A DNA stretch of 64,000 nucleotides from Hydra vulgaris (taxonomy: Eukaryota; Cnidaria; Hydrozoa; Anthoathecata; Hydridae). A model generated the notes under the pieces. It had not been told where the DNA came from. It ran no database searches and saw only the letters and a program-made list of their open reading frames with translations. The position numbers and the translations under genes were made by a program. Positions 39,530 to 51,057 of this stretch are shown here, piece after piece. The first letter of the stretch is position 1, and every line of letters starts with the position of its first letter. The stretch is from positions 39,030,001 to 39,094,000 of the forward strand of contig NC_088931.1 of assembly GCF_038396675.1 (NCBI RefSeq). Direction: 5' to 3'.

Positions 39530-40260
39530 TGATTATGGATTTTTTGCCACTGAATTCATAAACCTTTTTGTCGCAACATCGATAGTTTTTATTTATGCTT
39601 AACTTTTTATTATCTTGATGTAAGCGCAAATTTGTTGTAAGACTTTTCCTCCAAAAATTTTTCCGCCTTTACAAGCGGTTTTTCCAACTCTAGTTTGATA
39701 TGAAGAGAAAATGGGCGGAATTGTGTGTTATATCTTTGTTGGAACCTACTGGAAACTGCTAGAAAACATTAAACAACTCTAGCTAAAGTTCTAATTGTAG
39801 GGGCCAATGAAATTTCTTGTAGTGATCATCACTTCTGCTGTCTAATAAGTAAAAGAAATATACTTTGTACATTCTCTTTGCAAGCCAAGCATCTTGAAAT
39901 CATCATAAATATCTTACTTGAATTCAGAATAATTATTTTCGTCAAGAATTTCTTTGACTTTTTATTGTATGTCTTCTTTATTATGTACAGAGTAGGGAGT
40001 AGGAAAAAAAAGTGATTTTTTGTTGTTGTGGAGCAGCACTGCTTTGAGACTTTGTTTTAAGCTATCTATAAACATTGTACATTTTGCAGGATCATGTTCA
40101 AGTCTAAGGAAAGTAAATAAATCACTCACATTTTTAAAATAAGTTACATCATTACACAAGTCATAGCAAATTTCAGATTCTTTATGTCGTTTTTGGTACA
40201 CACGTGTTCTGCAATCTTTGCCAAGCAGATTATATTCCTTCAGCCTTGATGAAAAAAGTT
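39530..40260 (-). pseudogene. Relic of a repeated animal protein family (function unknown)
   Basis: On the minus strand MFIDSLKQSLKAVLLHNNKK lies near 40050, with SVHNKEDIQ, KVKEILDENNY, LLDSRSDDHYKKFHWPL (about 39830) and SLHIKLELEKPLVKA (about 39690), across several stops and frame changes. From memory this follows the order of a protein repeated in cnidarian and other animal genomes with motifs like FIDSSKRSLKAVLLHNGN, LWDSRA and PLHIKLGLMK, usually thought to travel with transposons. No catalytic domain can be named. It is clearly non-functional here. Confidence 0.5.
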
Positions 40261-40599
40261 CAACATATGAATTAATAAGGCATAATTTCAGCTTCTGACT
40301 TAATAAGACATAAACCTCTAATTAAGTCATCTAGCTCATTCTGAAAAGTTGTTATTGGTATAAAGCTTTTTTTGTGTCTTTGCTGTTCTTACTTGCTGAC
40401 TTTTGAGATAAGCACAGATATTACTGGCAATTGTAAAATTAAAACATGCAAATTGCCAAAAGTTATTCAAAACAATTATCATTTTTTTATAATCCTAAAG
40501 AAATAGTTAATCAAATAAACAACATTTTTGCAACTGTTGATCCAAATTTTGCAAAAAAATACTCCAATTATAACTAACACTATAAATAACTTTATTCTT

Positions 40600-41354
40600 T
40601 CCGTAAATTTTATACTAAATAACTTTGAAGCTTCCATTAAAGAGTTTGAATGTGCTTATATCTAAAAATTAATAAAGCGCGAGGTCCAGATAGTATAAAT
40701 GGTTACATTATCCGGGTATAATCTTCTTACGAGATTATAAAAAAACAAGGAACATTTCTTTATCAACTAAAGATAGTTAAAGTTACACCAATATTTAAAG
40801 GAAGGGGGGGGGGGGATTATCATATATAAGTAACTAGTATCCAATTTCTGTACTTTCTTGTTTTTCAAAGATTTTGAAAGGATTTTTTACAACAAAATTT
40901 GATCATCTTTCTGTAAATAAAATACAAGCCTTATTAATGTATGTGTTAAAAAAAAATAATTCCTCTAAACACTTGCACTTTACAAGTGTTTAGAGGAATT
41001 ATTTTTGATTCGTTTCAGCAAGGAATATTGTTGATTCGTTTAAGAAATCACAACGTACTCTCGGAGTTTTTATAAATCTATCGAAAGCCAAAAGGTACGA
41101 TAGATCATGAGATTCTTATAAAAAAATTTAAAATTTATGGAATCAGTGGTAATTTATTATAATTAATAAAAATTAATTATTAAACAGTTGTAAACAATTT
41201 GTACAAATTGATGTATTCTCCTCTACAAATTTACGAGATATATCTTATTGTGTCCTTCAAGGTTCTATACTTGGACTACTTCTTTTTCTCATTTATACTA
41301 ATGATCTTTATAATGCCTCAAATTTAATGATGACACAAACTTTTTTCTATCTAG
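40600..41354 (+). pseudogene. CR1-like retrotransposon RT, 5' half
   Basis: Plus-strand text in shifting frames: ASIKEF and RGPDSINGYII (40640-40720); QGTFLYQLKIVKVTPIFKGR (about 40750-40805); FSKILK (about 40870); FINLSKAK (about 41070-41100); ISYCVLQGSILGLLLFLIYT (about 41235-41300), equivalent to the VPQGSILGPLLFLIYI motif; then DDTNFFLSSN at the right edge. The reading stops at 41354 where a 4.6-kb element is inserted and continues at 45961. A perfect palindrome at 40952-41006 is another lesion, and a G-run lies at 40805. Confidence 0.8.
40952..41006. repeat. Palindrome within RT sequence
   Basis: Arms of 24 bases containing AATTCCTCTAAACACTTG and its exact reverse complement enclose a 7-base loop. 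It disrupts the RT frame. Confidence 0.9.
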
Positions 41355-41808
41355 TAATACCCAGCTAGCACATATACGTTGGGCCAACGTATGTAAATAC
41401 ATCGCGAACGTCGGCTGTTTTCTTCAATGCAAATACAACGTTGATCTAATGTTAGTTTTATCGTATATAAAAACTTTAATAACCACGTGATTAAAAATAG
41501 TTAGCAAAACTATATTGGTCCAACGTATGCAAAAACATTGCAAAAGTTGTTTTTTTTTTCGATGTAAACTCAACGTTGATCCAACGAATATGAATCAACG
41601 TTGAACAAATGTGTATAACCCCAAATTGATCCAATGTATATGGATTAACGTTAACCCAATGTGTATAGTTTAATGTTGGATTGTATACATTGGATCAACT
41701 TTGATCCATTTACATTGGAATAAAATTGGATAAGCAAAAATATATTGTATATATAAATAAAGATATATAATCTTTAGTTGTTGGTTATGTATGAACACAT
41801 TTAATTGG

Positions 41809-42155
<347 letters not shown>

Positions 42156-42181
42156 CAACCCTCGGAATTAGGAAAAATGAG

Positions 42182-42220
42182 CCTAATGCCGACCTCAATC
42201 TTTTTGAGGTCGGCATCAGG
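42182..42220. repeat. GC-richer hairpin next to (TA)n
   Basis: TGCCGACCTCAA is mirrored as TTGAGGTCGGCA around a 5-base loop, and GGTCGAC follows. It is notably GC-rich for this window. Confidence 0.8.
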
Positions 42221-42741
42221 TCGACATTTATTATTTGATACAAAGGTCTAACCATAAAGCATAGAAACAAAGTCGGCAATTTTTTGGTAAGTTAAGCATA
42301 CTGTTCTTAATTTAGTTTGTAATTTAGTTAAAAGCATTTTATCAAAATATTAATAGTTTAAACAACTTTTTTTTTTACTATTTTTTTAAATTTTTCTTAC
42401 TTATGTAAATGTACTTATGTTATGTACTTATATACATGTACTTATTTAAAAATATTCAAATGTTCATATATTTACAAATTTTTTCCATCTAGACGAGTTG
42501 TCAAATGGAATAGGTGAAATTTCATTAAAAATGTCTTTTGTATGTGTTTTTATTTATCTTTTAGCAAGCAAGAAGAAAATTTAGGTATATGTTTTTTGTT
42601 TTTGTTTAGATAAAACACCAAACGGTAATTATAAGTTCTCAATTGCTGTAATATTTGCTTGATTATAAGTAATACATTTTCTTAATTATAATATTGCTAC
42701 ATTAGTTAAAATTAAAAATTTTAAATGTCAGTTAAAAAAAT

Positions 42742-43535
42742 ATTTTTATTTTTAGAACTTACGTATGAAGATTATAAAGCCTTTCGACATAAGAAGCCCG
42801 GACCTTTGACGCATCGGTCATTTCAGAGGTGGATTCAGTATGGGGGGTCTGACCACCCATCATTTATATATATATAAAATTTTTTTTTTGTAAAGTATTG
42901 GATAGATTATGGTAATATTTTTTTTGTAAAGTATTGGATAGATTATGGTAATATGAGCACCTTAAGTGGAAATTGGAATATTTTCATATATAATTATACT
43001 GGATCCAAAATTTTTGCGAATAATCAATTTTTAGGGATCCCTATTCATGATTCACTTAGATATTTGGACACCCGAAATTTTTTCTTAAAAACACAGAGGT
43101 TTTAAAAAAGTAGCAAAAGTGCTCATATTAATTTAAATTAGCTCAAAAATATAACATTAATTAAATTAAAAAATAACCAACCTGACAATTAAAAAAATTT
43201 TTTTTTCATCAAAAACATAATCTAATTTTTGCCATAAACTTAAATTAAAAAAAAAAAAGCTTAATATCTCCTACTTCTATTTTTCAAATATTTTTTCTAT
43301 TGCGTAATTTACGGACAATCCCTTATTGTTATATATTTAATGTCTGTTGTCTGGCCTTTTATAGTTATATGTATATGGAAAACATGTCTGTTAATATTTA
43401 CTGTAATGTGATCCTACAAATATCTGAAGCTATTAGCTAATGTTTTGCATAATTGTTGTGATGTTATTGTTGTAATGTTTTATTTTTAGAACTTACGTAT
43501 GAAGATTATAAAGCCTTTCGACATAAGAAGCCCGG
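42742..43535 (+). repeat. Exon-like 50-bp block present twice (LTYEDYKAFRHKKPG)
   Basis: Two identical blocks, about 42746-42792 and 43487-43533, both begin after TTTTATTTTTAG (a good splice-acceptor shape). They read E-LTYEDYKAFRHKKPG and end in GCCCGG. The DNA between them carries a CAGAGGTGGATTCAG motif, a 43-bp local tandem duplication (TAAAGTATTGGATAGATTAT) and dispersed repeat copy 2. No parent gene is recognised. Confidence 0.6.
42905..43250 (-). repeat. Unclassified dispersed repeat, copy 2
   Basis: The reverse complement aligns with 26985-27265 over at least 230 bases, sharing TTGAGCTAATTTAAA, CTGTGTTTTTAAGAA, CCCTAAAAATTGAT and ACTTAAGGTGCTCATATTAC. Confidence 0.7.
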
Positions 43536-43577
43536 CTAAGTTGTCTATCAAGACAAAAGTCTTGATAGACAACTTAG
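43536..43577. repeat. Palindrome next to the duplicated block
   Basis: CTAAGTTGTCTATCAAGAC and its exact reverse complement enclose four bases, starting right after the second LTYEDYK block. Confidence 0.9.
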
Positions 43578-44110
43578 CTTACCTTCCCGTTGGTGTCTAT
43601 CGTTAAAAATGATTACAGCTAGTTTCTCTAACTGCTTTTAATCATTCACTAAAAACCAAGATAACATTTGATATTACTATAGTACAATTTTTATACCTCA
43701 CATTAATCTTTTTTTATCTTTAGTGCTATTAATAATTTTGCTCTTTGAATGAGATTATTTCAATAAGTTGGCTTTTCATTAAAAGATATTGGTTTCAAAA
43801 TTGAACACCATTGTCAAAATGCTCTGGGTTAAATAGTTTTTATAAATCCTGTTTCTATTTTGTTCTTTTTTAATTTTTACTAATTTACTTTTCTATAACT
43901 TCCTACTAATATGGAGTCACATGAATTTTTAAACATATGCTTAATCATCGTCCCTATCGGTAATAATTATTTTTAATTATTTTAATTATGGTTTTCTTTA
44001 CAATAGGCTATACTTGGCTCCTCGGTCCTGTAGATGGCAGCTGATATAACTGATTTTGAAAAGTGCCTTCAACGTTAATTGTTTTTTAAGAAAAATGAGT
44101 TTTATAAAGG

Positions 44111-44112
<2 letters not shown>

Positions 44113-44182
<70 letters not shown>
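44113..44182. repeat. (TA)n microsatellite
   Basis: About 35 TA units inside the inverted-repeat element. Confidence 0.95.
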
Positions 44183-44188
<6 letters not shown>

Positions 44189-44355
44189 ACATATTTAATT
44201 ACATATCATGCAAATAAATTTGTTTAAAAAAAAAGTAAACACAAGTTTAAATATACTTTTTACAACTATTTTATATGGTTTTAACATCTGTTTTATAATC
44301 TTTTCAGCTCATTACGATGGGTGAATAAAAAAAGCAACTGCTTTTACTCACAGTT

Positions 44356-44613
44356 GATCAACTTTGATCCATTTACATTGGAATAACGTTGGATTATATA
44401 CATTGAATCAACTTTGATCCATTTACATTGGAATAACGTTGGATTATATACATTGAATCAACTTTGATCCATTTACATTGGAATAATGTTGGATTATATA
44501 CATTGAATCAACTTTGATCCATTTACGTTGGAATAACGTTGGATTATATACATTGAATCAACTTTGATCCATTTACATTGGAATAACGTTGGGTTATATA
44601 CATTGGATCAACT
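44356..44613. repeat. 50-bp tandem repeat, five units
   Basis: Each unit contains GATCAACTTTGATCCATTTA, then CATTGGAATAACGTTGGATT, then ATATACATT. A partial related unit is present near the other end of the same element at 41690-41735. The units contain the AACGTTGGA word that fills the ends of the element, so this may be an expanded binding site. Confidence 0.9.
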
Positions 44614-45044
44614 ATGTGCTTGCATCAAGAGAAATCAAGTATAAAAATACATATTAATATAATTTTTAAGTATTCTTTTTCTTCCAAAAATTTCAGTTTT
44701 TTTGTTATATAAATTTTGCCATATAGAAGAAGACATAATTGGTTTTATCACCAACCCTCTTAGTCTATACCGTAAATATAAAACAACAAAAATTAAAAAA
44801 CGTAGCACTATATAACATAAAACGTTTTTCTAAAGACTTAATAAAATAAAAATCATCAGTCCTAAAGTCCTACTTTAAGTTTTTGTTATGTAGTGGTTAG
44901 GAAAAATTAAAAAAAAATAAAAAAAAAGAATTAGTACAAAGAAACTATATTTCTAAAAAGCATGCAAGCAAATACGCATAATCCTGAATCTTTCCTTTTA
45001 CACTAGCATATACCTTGAGATATGTGAATAATTCTTACAAACCA

Positions 45045-45048
<4 letters not shown>

Positions 45049-45122
<74 letters not shown>
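45049..45122. repeat. (TA)n microsatellite
   Basis: About 37 TA units, inside the inverted-repeat element. Confidence 0.95.
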
Positions 45123-45126
<4 letters not shown>

Positions 45127-45377
45127 AAAAAAAAAGAAAAAAGAAAAGAAGAATATAAGCAATAACAAGTGGCACAATCCATTTCATTGTCAAGCCGATA
45201 ATGACGTTGGGTAAGCTTTACAGTAGCAATCATTAAAACTTCAGAAAAAGCTTATATTATTAAAATATATTTTTCTCTTTCTTATACAAAAAAATATTAG
45301 GCCGCAACCAAAACAAAAATAGATAATGCCTCTTTAATCAGATGCTAATAAAAAGGCATCATTCATGTTTGATCAGG

Positions 45378-45430
45378 TATACACTTATTATAACTGATGA
45401 TAACCAGTATCATCAATTATAATAAGTATA
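45378..45430. repeat. Hairpin
   Basis: TATACACTTATTATAA and TTATAATAAGTATA, with TGATGATA/TATCATCA, form two arms around CCAG. Confidence 0.75.
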
Positions 45431-45533
45431 AACAAACGTCATCAGCAATGTTGATTTATCAAAATGGATGAAGTATATATGTGTAAATATATATACAATA
45501 ATACATGCGTTTAAATGTGTAATTTTTAGTGAG

Positions 45534-45536
<3 letters not shown>

Positions 45537-45630
<94 letters not shown>
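45537..45630. repeat. (TA)n microsatellite
   Basis: About 46 TA units, inside the inverted-repeat element. Confidence 0.95.
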
Positions 45631-45632
<2 letters not shown>

Positions 45633-45960
45633 TAAAATATAAACCAATAAATTTAATTCTCAAAAAAATTAAATATAACGTTGTGCAATGGTAAAAAATA
45701 ACATTGAATCAACTTTAAATACAACGTTTCACCAACTAAATTACAACGTTGTGTCAACGTTAAGTACAACGTTAAATCGACGTAAAATACGCAATGCCGA
45801 ATTAAAATACAACGTTGAGCCAACATTGTTTTTTGTTGTTAGTAACGTTGTTTTGTAACCAAAATGATATAAAAACAACGTTGGTGGTTAATGTTGGACC
45901 ACCGCAACGTGCGACATTGTTCTAACGTTTTATCAACGTATGTGTGCTAGCTGGGTAATA

Positions 45961-46570
45961 TCATAACAAATTTAATGACATGAGCATGGAGCTAATTAAA
46001 ATTTCACAATGGTTTAAGTCAAATAAACTCTCAATTTACATATAAAAAAATTAATTGACTTTATTTCATTATAAAATCAAAGAAAATCTTTTGCCAAATG
46101 ATATGCTTCATATAAATGTTGATAATACTCAAATAAAATAATCAAAAGTTATACATTTCCTTGGTGTTTTCATTGACGAGAATCTCACATGGAAAAATCA
46201 TATTAAAACTTTGCCCAACAAAGTTTCCAAAAACAATGGAATATTATAAAAAGTGAGTAATTTTATACATAAACATGCATTAATTTAACTTTACTACTCA
46301 CTTATCCAATGCCATATAAAATATATAAGTACCAAATGGCCCAGTGATCACAGTACGTTTTTAAAACGTTTTTGGACGCTTTTATTAGGTTTAAATATAT
46401 TGAAAACGTCCAAAGAACGTTTAAAAAACGTACCGTGCCCACTGGGGGAGGGGGAAAGGGGTTGTTCTAACAAAATTCAAATAGATCTTCTTTATCGGTA
46501 ACAGAAGCATATAGCATGTCTAACAAATTTTAAAGATTGTTGTACTCATATCATGTTGTTTTCTCAATAG
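45961..46570 (+). pseudogene. CR1-like retrotransposon RT, 3' half
   Basis: This continues the frame broken at 41354: ELIKISQWFKSNKLSI (45990-46040), FLGVFIDENLTWKNHIKTL (46158-46215), FIHKHALI-LYYSLIQCHI (46263-46320), then, after a 107-bp MITE, RQQKHIACLTNFKDCCTH-like text (46500-46550). The motif order after the FADD box is that of CR1/Jockey-clade elements. Several stops are present. Confidence 0.8.
46340..46446. mobile_element. 107-bp MITE inside RT sequence
   Basis: CCCAGTG-TCACAGTACGTTTTT at the left and its reverse complement (AAAAAACGTAC-GTG-CCACTGGG) at the right bound an internal CGTTTTTGGACG / CGTCCAAAGAACG pair. The whole unit is a hairpin interrupting the retrotransposon. Confidence 0.75.
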
Positions 46571-48278
46571 ATAATAAATTCGATTCCTTTTGATCTTTTT
46601 TAAAAGTTTTTTCCAATTGAAATTTAAAATGTACAACATTAGTTAATAGCAATTAAATAGTTAATTAAAACAACTTACCAAACAACATAGTTTTACAAAA
46701 TAAGCAATTTTGTTACCAACTATATGAAAAAATAGTTTTTGCACTACTAAAAGCCCTAGTAAATTAGGCAAGCATTTTTTAATTAGGTTTGTTCATTGGT
46801 GCCCACACGGTTTTCGGTGTTTCACATACAACACTTTCAACATTTGGGCAAACTCTAAACTTAAGTATGATTATGTATATTTTATAAAATAGTGTGGATA
46901 ATTTGATCCTGTAAAAAAAAATGTCCAAAATATTCTCTAGTTCCTACACGTGAAGACAATGCTAATATAATACTAGATTTTGCTATCTTCTTCTTAATTT
47001 AAATTAATTGGAGCCTATGATCATGTAAATTTTCCACCCTGTCCATAATAAGGAGGTTGCAAATTTTACTTGATAATAATTTTTGAACACTAAAATATAG
47101 GGTTTAATACAAATAAAACTTATGCCAATTAGTAGCTTGAAAATGTTATATCTAAAAAATCAAATTATTTTACTATATACATCATGAAGGATAATAAATA
47201 TTTCACTGAAATTAGGCTTTTACATCAACGAAACAGTTTCATTAAATCTTTCTTTAAAAATTGACTTGAAAAAACATTCCTAGGCTTTATTCTTCCTCTA
47301 TTAAAACCGTGTTTGAAACCGTCCATAAACCGTCTTTTTTCCTCAAATAAAACCGTCTTTTTTGTCGCTTCTTTGAAAGCCACAAACAGTAACTGGTGTT
47401 TCTTTCACTTGCTTTACAACTTCTATTACCTTCTTTAAATTATTTATTTTCATTTTTATGTTAATTGTGAAAATTAACTTTTAGATTAATAGAACATCTG
47501 TTGACGTAGACCTTAAAATGTCATCCAGAATTTTAATCAGAGGTTCAATCAGACTAATATATTCAAACTTTTCTGATCGTCATATTTAACTTACTTTTTA
47601 TAATAGTTTTTCTATAGGTCATCCTTGGAGTTGGCAGGTTCATCGAGATTTTTAATCGATTGTCTCAAAGGTAGCTCATTTATATGCGACTTGCAAATCG
47701 ACTAAAAACATTTTCTTTCAAAAAGTCTATCAAAATAATTTAATCCACCATCCTTATCCAGCTATTGAATTTGTAGAATCTGAGCCAATCACATTTATAG
47801 TTTGATCATTTCCCCCGGGAACCATTCATTTATAAAATCAAATGGCTGCTTCTTTGGACGGTTTGTTTGCAAATTGTATCAATTTATATCCATGCAAAGA
47901 AAAAAATCAATATATATTACGAAATGATAATTTTATAGGACAACCAAAATTTAAATTAAATATTGGCTAATCTTGCAGACAAATCAAATATTGGCAAATA
48001 CTCCAGACAAATAGAATTTTATTTGACAGCGTGTAAATATGACTAAAGGGCTCTTAAACAAAGCTTTAGACTAAGATCATTGTTTTAATACCAAGGCTGT
48101 CAAATACCACCAAGGTTTCTTTTACGAGTAGAAGACATCTCCTACAAAAAAATAAAATTTAAACATTTTTAATACTTGTGAACACCAAGTTATGATTCAA
48201 AGATTACAATTTATCATTGAATCATAAAGTACATTAATTAAACAAGTCTAATTATAAATTTAAACGATAGTAGTAAAC
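46571..48278. other. Non-coding stretch
   Basis: No gene is recognised. At 47300-47380 the word AAACCGTCTTTTTT is repeated two or three times. It ends at a CA/TA tract. Confidence 0.45.
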
Positions 48279-48320
48279 ACACACACACACACACATATAT
48301 GTAAATATACATATATATGT

Positions 48321-48396
<76 letters not shown>
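48279..48396. repeat. (CA)n and (TA)n microsatellite
   Basis: A short CA run, then mixed TA/CATA, then pure TA. Confidence 0.95.
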
Positions 48397-48400
<4 letters not shown>

Positions 48401-48886
48401 TTTTTTTAGTTGAATATTGCTTAGAATATCCCATATAAAATGACATAACCATAATAACATAACTCCCGAATATCAAAAAAAATTGTATGACGTACCCTGT
48501 TTCCCATGAATCACCAACAAAACTTAAAAATTATCAAAAACAAAGCAAAAGCTATACATAAAGTATTTGAAAAATAGAGATGAAAGTTACCGAACTATAT
48601 ACAGGGAATATAAGAAATTATTTAAAAATTAGAAAGAGTTCAAAAAAATCTATTCAAACAACTTAAAAAGACCAATGACTGTATTGAAAAAAACATTTAG
48701 GAAAAACTAAACAAAATCAATTATTTTGATAGGATTGAAACAAAAAACATAATGACAAAATTTCTTTATTATATTTAAACATTTTTACAACTTATTAGGT
48801 ATAAATAAAACTATATTTTTATAAAAAGACCATTTGAATAACACAACGCACGTGATAAGTAAAACTAATAAAATTTGATAAACATA

Positions 48887-48957
48887 TAAATATAAACATA
48901 TAAATATAAACATATAAATATAAACATATAAATATAAACATATAAATATAAATATTA
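48887..48957. repeat. 14-bp tandem repeat, five units
   Basis: The unit AAACATATAAATAT is repeated, ending right at the stop codon of the CXC relic. Confidence 0.85.
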
Positions 48958-49186
48958 GTCTTCTATGTCGGTTGTATCAGGTTCTATCTCTTGCTCCTTA
49001 TAACTGCAGCCGTGAATATTGGTGTTTACACACCCCGTGCATTTGCACATTTCCGTACAGGCAAAGTTGTTTTTAAAACACTTGTACCTCTTCGTACTGC
49101 AATCCTCACTACACCCACAAACATTCAATTCAATTAAACCTAAATGGAGCAGGAAGACAATCCGATCTTCCTCGTTTTGTATGTCT

Positions 49187-49212
49187 AGTGTTAAGAAGAT
49201 CTTCTTAACACT
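49187..49212. repeat. 26-bp perfect palindrome
   Basis: AGTGTTAAGAAGA and its reverse complement join without a loop at an AGATCT core, within the CXC relic. Confidence 0.9.
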
Positions 49213-49333
49213 TGATATAAAAAATGAGGTCAAAATATTTTGTATTTTAGAGCGCTCGTGGTAGGTGGTAACTGCGCAGCATCTCAATGATGCTTTGAGA
49301 ATAGTAACCATCTTAGCTACCCAAGATTTGTAT

Positions 49334-49505
49334 GGTATTGGGCATATTTTTTAATCCATATGTGTTGACTACAAAATTCTAAATACCTTGAACAGTAACC
49401 TGATTTGGCAATAACTCAGTATAATGAGTCATTGCAGAATCAGGTTACTCTTCAAAGTATTGAGAGTTTTGTAGTCAACACATATGGATTAAAAAATACA
49501 CCCAA
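49334..49505. repeat. Foldback with about 68-bp arms
   Basis: ATCCATATGTGTTGACTACA in the left arm is mirrored as TGTAGTCAACACATATGGAT in the right arm, as are CAGTAACCTGA/TCAGGTTACT and ATTGGG/CCCAAT. Because both arms code outward, FVVNTYGLKN can be read on both strands. Confidence 0.85.
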
Positions 49506-50330
49506 TCGTTCAAAACCCAATTGTTCAAAAGCTTTACTGGGTTTCCATGTGTTAACAGTATGTAACCAGACCGGCCGCTTCTATTGAAAATCTAGTCTAA
49601 TTTTAAGAGACGGACCTATATAGCAATCAAATACAAGTCTAATTAAGTTGTAACCATTGGCATTTTTCAAAAGTGATATAACAAAACGTTTAGCAAAATC
49701 CTTAAGAAAAATTAGAATGAACAATTTTCCTTCTGATGTTTTAATCCTAAATAATTATGTCTTTTTTAATGTTTTTTAAATCGCGAAATTAATATTCATT
49801 CTTCTTTTAATTAAACATGTTTCTTCTCTAATAGTAATCAACACTAACACTTTGTAATCTTTCTTCCTTATCTTTTAAACGTTGGCAGCGCACACTTCAC
49901 AAACGGTAACCAAATTAATTCAGATCCAATTAAACGCTCTTTGATGAAACAATGGTAAAGATGATTGGCAATCATTGCATGTTGTAACAACTTTTTTGAA
50001 ACCTCTATAGGTAATACTGTTTGAAATGTTCACCACTGATTCATTTCTTTGAAAACTGATATCAAAAGTTTTAAACCCATGCTGTAATTTTTGAACAAAC
50101 CAAAAGAGGTTTAAGTCAAGCATTTTACACCACCAGTTACTTTCAACACTTTGTTTTCTTGCTCCAATGCGTGATCAAAACCAATATTTTGAAATGCTAT
50201 TTCACTTTTGATGATTGCAAAGCTCTCTTTTAAATAATTCCAAGGTTGTAAAGTATTGAACTCAAGTTCAATCATTGTTGCGAAATACAATGGAGCAAGC
50301 CGAGCGTAATTAATCTGATTGAATGCAAAG

Positions 50331-50529
<199 letters not shown>

Positions 50530-50594
50530 TGAGAACTTTGTGATTTTTTTTCTCAAACAATATATCCTGTAGCACGAATGAATTAAATTATATA

Positions 50595-50861
50595 GAATAT
50601 AGAATATAGAATTTCTATAAACTTTTGAAACATATGGCCTATATAAATTATATAGAAATGCTATAAAATTTCTATGGAATGTCTATTAATTTCCATAGAA
50701 ATTGCTATGAAACCTTTTTTTCTATAAATTAAAAAGTAGAAAAAAAAGTTCTATTGGAATTTCTATAGAAATTAACAGAGATTCTATAGAATTCTATAGA
50801 ATTTCTATCGACCATATGTTCCAAAAGTTTATAGAAATTCTATAAAACTTTTTTTCCTGGG
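50595..50861. mobile_element. MITE of the TTCTATAGAA family, copy B
   Basis: Same structure as the copy at 19324-19595: AATTTCTATAAACTTTTG and AACATATGG near the left; ACCATATGTTCC and CTTTTTTTCCTGGG at the right. The left tip is partly replaced by an AGAATATAGA repeat. Confidence 0.8.
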
Positions 50862-50930
50862 TAAGGTTACGCACAAACCACTTTGAAATGTTATTTAAGT
50901 AGGCATTTTAGCATTTTGTATAATTATATT

Positions 50931-51054
<124 letters not shown>

Positions 51055-51057
51055 CTA

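Larger units (their letters stand above)
48955..50330 (-). pseudogene. Degraded CXC-domain protein of a repeated cnidarian family
   Basis: The minus strand from 50330 down gives [19 protein letters not shown], then [20 protein letters not shown] and VTGGVKCLT (50290-50110), then NLFWFVQKLQHGFKTFDISF and SNSITYRGFKKVVTTC (50115-49950), then a decayed centre with FVVNTYGLKNMPN (about 49350). The C-terminal ORF 48955-49311 carries the cysteine cluster CGCSEDCSTKRYKC and CTEMCKCTGC. Known family members, as I remember them, have the same order with a CXC (tesmin/TSO1-like) tail, where KRCKC stands in place of KRYKC, so one zinc-binding cysteine is changed to tyrosine. The function of the family is unknown; its repetitive nature suggests a mobile element. 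A 26-bp palindrome and a foldback interrupt it. Confidence 0.6.

Noticed and set aside
48955-49311. CXC domain considered as a host tesmin/LIN54-like regulator.
   Set aside because: It has only one cluster, with a cysteine missing, attached to decayed repeat-family protein; real LIN54 has two intact CXC repeats.
49405-49587. Plus-strand ORF with FVVNTYGLKN.
   Set aside because: It arises from the right arm of a foldback that duplicates the minus-strand relic.
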